DNA of 64,000 nucleotides from Facklamia hominis CCUG 36813. GTDB taxonomy: Bacteria > Bacillota > Bacilli > Lactobacillales > Aerococcaceae. Positions 62,313-64,000 of this stretch are shown piece after piece. The stretch covers positions 734,857 through 798,856 of the forward strand of contig NZ_JH932292.1 of NCBI RefSeq assembly GCF_000301035.1. Direction: 5' to 3'. A model generated the notes under the pieces. It worked only from the letters and a program-made list of their open reading frames with translations. It was not told the origin of the DNA and did no database searches. Positions within the stretch are counted from its first letter, which is position 1, and every line of letters starts with the position of its first letter. Position numbers and translations under genes: made by a program.

Positions 62313-62978
62313 TCTATTACCCACAGTTCTTATTGGACAAATTAGGTAATAGACATTGTCTGAACAAATAGTGAAAGGCTGTACTGCGGATCGGTAAAGG
62401 ATCTGCCCTTTATCAATTCCGAGTTTGTTGAAGAACATAAAGCAATCTGCGAGGTATGACGCTTTCACTTTAAAGGTGAAAGGTAAAGTCGGATTTCCGC
62501 TGATCTTTACGCTCGCTTCACGCATTGGGGGCGTTTCTGTCAAAGCTCTTCCTAATTCAAATTGCTTTTTATGCCTTTCCTCAGGTCCTTCATAACCAGG
62601 GTTAACGCTCCTTATATTGAACGTCCCCTGATCGAGACTCATAAATATGTATTCTGAACCGTGTTTTGAGAATAACTGAACGGTGTTTTTTAGGGCTTTA
62701 AAACTGTCGAAGTTTATCACCGAGTAATCGTTCTTCTCTATATCAAAGAACTTTTCTACAGCTGGAAAATCAGCTAGCTCTAGGTCTTTCTCCTCGTGGT
62801 AATCTTCTATAAGAACAGCTACATAACCGTTGGTAAACACCACGGATCCATTATTTTTATAATTAATAAAAGCGAGTTTATCTTCAAACTCAGATTTTTT
62901 CTCCCTGGTCTCCCTTTGAACCTTCTTCAGCTCCTGTTCTAGAACTTTGTCATTCTTATCTGTTCGTTTAACCGTCAT
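62307..62978 (-). CDS. DNA sliding-clamp-like protein (possible phage DnaN)
   Basis: The protein has 223 aa from MTVKRTDKNDKVLEQ, with AAAGGAGG upstream. The end, QPFTICSDNVYYLICPIRTVG, resembles the last strand of bacterial beta clamps (…LILPVRTY), and the preceding KLGIDKGQILY fits the same domain. It is shorter than full DnaN. Position in a replication module with its own polymerase fits a processivity factor. The call is tentative. Confidence 0.5.
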   Translation of the reverse strand: MTVKRTDKNDKVLEQELKKVQRETREKKSEFEDKLAFINYKNNGSVVFTNGYVAVLIEDYHEEKDLELADFPAVEKFFDIEKNDYSVINFDSFKALKNTVQLFSKHGSEYIFMSLDQGTFNIRSVNPGYEGPEERHKKQFELGRALTETPPMREASVKISGNPTLPFTFKVKASYLADCFMFFNKLGIDKGQILYRSAVQPFTICSDNVYYLICPIRTVGNRE

Positions 62979-63162
62979 CTCGCTGCCTCCTTTGAAATTG
63001 CCACTCTGCCTCAAGATGCTCCATCATTTCATCGTGGTCGATATTCCCTTTTAGCCACCTTTCAACCTCGCACTGGACTTGAAGGTTGACGTTGCACCCA
63101 TCATCAACCATGGCGATGAGATACTCTCTTAGCTCTTTGTCTTTTAGTATTTGTGTGATCAC
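62968..63162 (-). CDS. Small acidic phage protein
   Basis: The protein has 64 aa with a GTG start and GGAGGAG upstream. It is helical and acidic (VERWLKGNIDHDEMMEHLEAEWQ). It lies between the HTH gene and the clamp-like gene in one operon. Unknown function. Confidence 0.6.
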   Translation of the reverse strand: MITQILKDKELREYLIAMVDDGCNVNLQVQCEVERWLKGNIDHDEMMEHLEAEWQFQRRQRDDG

Positions 63163-63164
63163 CC

Positions 63165-63380
63165 TTACTCCTCCTTCCTAAATTCATTAACATCAACCCC
63201 CAATACATCTGCTAGCTTGAATGCTGTATCTAGCCAAACATTCTTCTTCACTTTTCCATTTACTAATCGATGTAATAGTGCATAGTCAAGATCAGCATCT
63301 TTAGCGATCTGATATAGAGACCTTGAATCTTCACTGATTAATTGTTGAATTTTACTAATGTCCACCATATATTGTGTCAT
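63165..63380 (-). CDS. HTH regulator of the early operon
   Basis: The protein has 71 aa. SLYQIAKDADLDYALLHRLVNGK is a Cro/CI-type helix-turn-helix, followed by TAFKLADVLGVDVNEF. It is the first gene of the early minus-strand operon, where Cro-like or excisionase-like regulators sit. It is distantly related to the two cassette HTH proteins at 23327 and 24604. The exact start is uncertain between 63380 and a Met four codons in. Confidence 0.75.
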   Translation of the reverse strand: MTQYMVDISKIQQLISEDSRSLYQIAKDADLDYALLHRLVNGKVKKNVWLDTAFKLADVLGVDVNEFRKEE

Positions 63381-63406
63381 CCGCCTTTCATCAGTACTAT
63401 ATGTTG

Positions 63407-63435
63407 TTGATTTATATTTAGCCCTCTGCTAAAAT
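63407..63435 (+). promoter_or_regulatory. Plus-strand promoter
   Basis: TTGATT, a 17-bp spacer and TAAAAT give a good promoter facing right. It is followed by a leader of about 100 bases with a hairpin (CCTAAA/TTTAGG near 63470-63490) before the ATG at 63544. Confidence 0.6.
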
Positions 63436-63543
63436 AGTCATGACGATAATTCTCTATCTAAATCTAAATGCCCTAAAGTGTGTTTTAGGCTACCTAGATA
63501 TGATTATTAGTCACCAAAATTCTTTTCGAAGTGAGGTGATTTT

Positions 63544-63711
63544 ATGGCTAGAAATGGAGCCAAGGGCAATGGTCGTCACGGAGCTGTTAAAGGTCGCAAA
63601 CAGTTTTATAATCCCAAGACTGGTCTGTACGTTAAAGTCAACACTAGTACAGGTAAGTTTATGGATGTTAAAACTACCGGTGGACCTTTTAAAGGCGTAA
63701 CTAAGGGCTAA
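63544..63711 (+). CDS. Small basic Gly-rich protein
   Basis: The protein has 55 aa. It begins MARNGAKGNGRHGAVKGRKQ, continues with FYNPKTGLYVKVNTSTGKFMD and ends GPFKGVTKG. GAGGTG is the ribosome site. Small proteins with this RNGAVKxR...NPKTG...GKFMD plan are common in Firmicutes genomes and near mobile elements; I recall no function. It has its own promoter and terminator. Confidence 0.7.
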   Translation: MARNGAKGNGRHGAVKGRKQFYNPKTGLYVKVNTSTGKFMDVKTTGGPFKGVTKG

Positions 63712-63722
63712 CCTTTAGTTGG

Positions 63723-63758
63723 AGCGGTAGATAGTGTTCGCGCACTTTCTACTGCTTT
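63723..63758 (+). terminator. Terminator of the 63544 gene
   Basis: AGCGGTAGATAGTG pairs with CACTTTCTACTGCT around a TTCGCG loop, followed by six T. It also faces the end of the minus-strand gene at 63761. Confidence 0.88.
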
Positions 63759-63760
63759 TT

Positions 63761-63931
63761 TCATCTCGCCATCCTCACCACCTTATTCTCCCTTGCTGCT
63801 TCCTCATATCCATCTTGCAAACCTGCACGATAAGCCGCATTCTCACGACTTTCCACTGATTTTTGCCCCAGTAAAAACGCTGTTGAAGCGATCGCTGGAA
63901 TTGCAAGAATTGCTAATATTTCTATGATCAT
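63761..63931 (-). CDS. 56-aa single-helix membrane protein
   Basis: The frame starts MIIEILAILAIPAIASTAFL, one membrane helix, and continues with a charged cytoplasmic part (QKSVESRENAAYRAGLQDGY). AGAGGTG is the ribosome site. Small proteins of this type occur in early regions of Gram-positive phages. The remaining bases to 64000 hold no complete gene. Confidence 0.6.
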   Translation of the reverse strand: MIIEILAILAIPAIASTAFLLGQKSVESRENAAYRAGLQDGYEEAARENKVVRMAR

Positions 63932-64000
63932 TAGTGTCACCTCTATTCTTTACTTAAATTTTGTTTCTTCTTTTGATTTCAAAAATTCGATAAACCTTGA

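Noticed and set aside
63165-64000. Integrase or CI repressor at the right end
   Set aside because: Neither a recombinase signature nor a CI-type repressor with peptidase domain is visible. They are presumed to lie beyond the window.

Overview
The window looks like a low-GC Firmicutes chromosome. Lactobacillales, possibly Aerococcaceae, is my inference from the glgBCDA operon, the hit-yhaH-prsA-yhaM-yhaN-yhaO gene order and a CRISPR system of the Streptococcus thermophilus CRISPR1 kind. No rRNA or species marker is present.

Layout. (1) 1-6.3 kb: a complete type II-A CRISPR-Cas locus on the minus strand, in the order cas9, tracrRNA, cas1, cas2, long-form csn2, array. The array has identical 36-bp repeats and 30-bp spacers and runs off the left edge. 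The tracrRNA gene lies between cas9 and cas1. The leader anchor ATTTGAG sits right at the first repeat. (2) 6.4-22.7 kb: core chromosome with a secreted protein, HIT protein, YtxH-like protein, PrsA foldase, the YhaM/YhaN/YhaO nuclease set, a class A PBP and the glycogen operon glgB-glgC-glgD-glgA with a cre-like site at its promoter. A long structured intergenic stretch lies between the PBP gene and yhaO. (3) 22.8-24.8 kb: a junction zone with repeats, an IS remnant and two copies of a small cassette on the plus strand (operator-promoter, amphipathic peptide, hairpin, 29-aa membrane peptide, 64-65-aa HTH protein). (4) 24.8-64 kb: a siphovirus-type prophage, nearly all on the minus strand.

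The prophage reads in transcription order from right to left. It starts with a regulator and a replication module (clamp-like protein, DUF2800 nuclease, SSB-like DUF2815 protein, family A DNA polymerase, VirE-type primase/helicase, an iteron-like origin candidate, VRR-NUC nuclease, SNF2 helicase). A late regulator and a hicAB pair follow, then packaging and head genes (TerS, TerL, portal, a MuF protein carrying an ADP-ribosyltransferase-like tail, a tRNA-Trp, scaffold, capsid), connector and tail genes, and lysis genes. Past the lysis terminator a separately promoted three-gene cassette ends in a HEPN protein. Integrase and CI repressor are not seen and probably lie beyond the right edge.

The most notable signals are: two neighbouring tail-tip genes with in-frame poly-G tracts (G9 and G11) right after a shared N-terminal motif, which suggests phase-variable receptor binding; the MuF-ART fusion; the HEPN cassette; and the duplicated tiny-peptide/HTH cassette.
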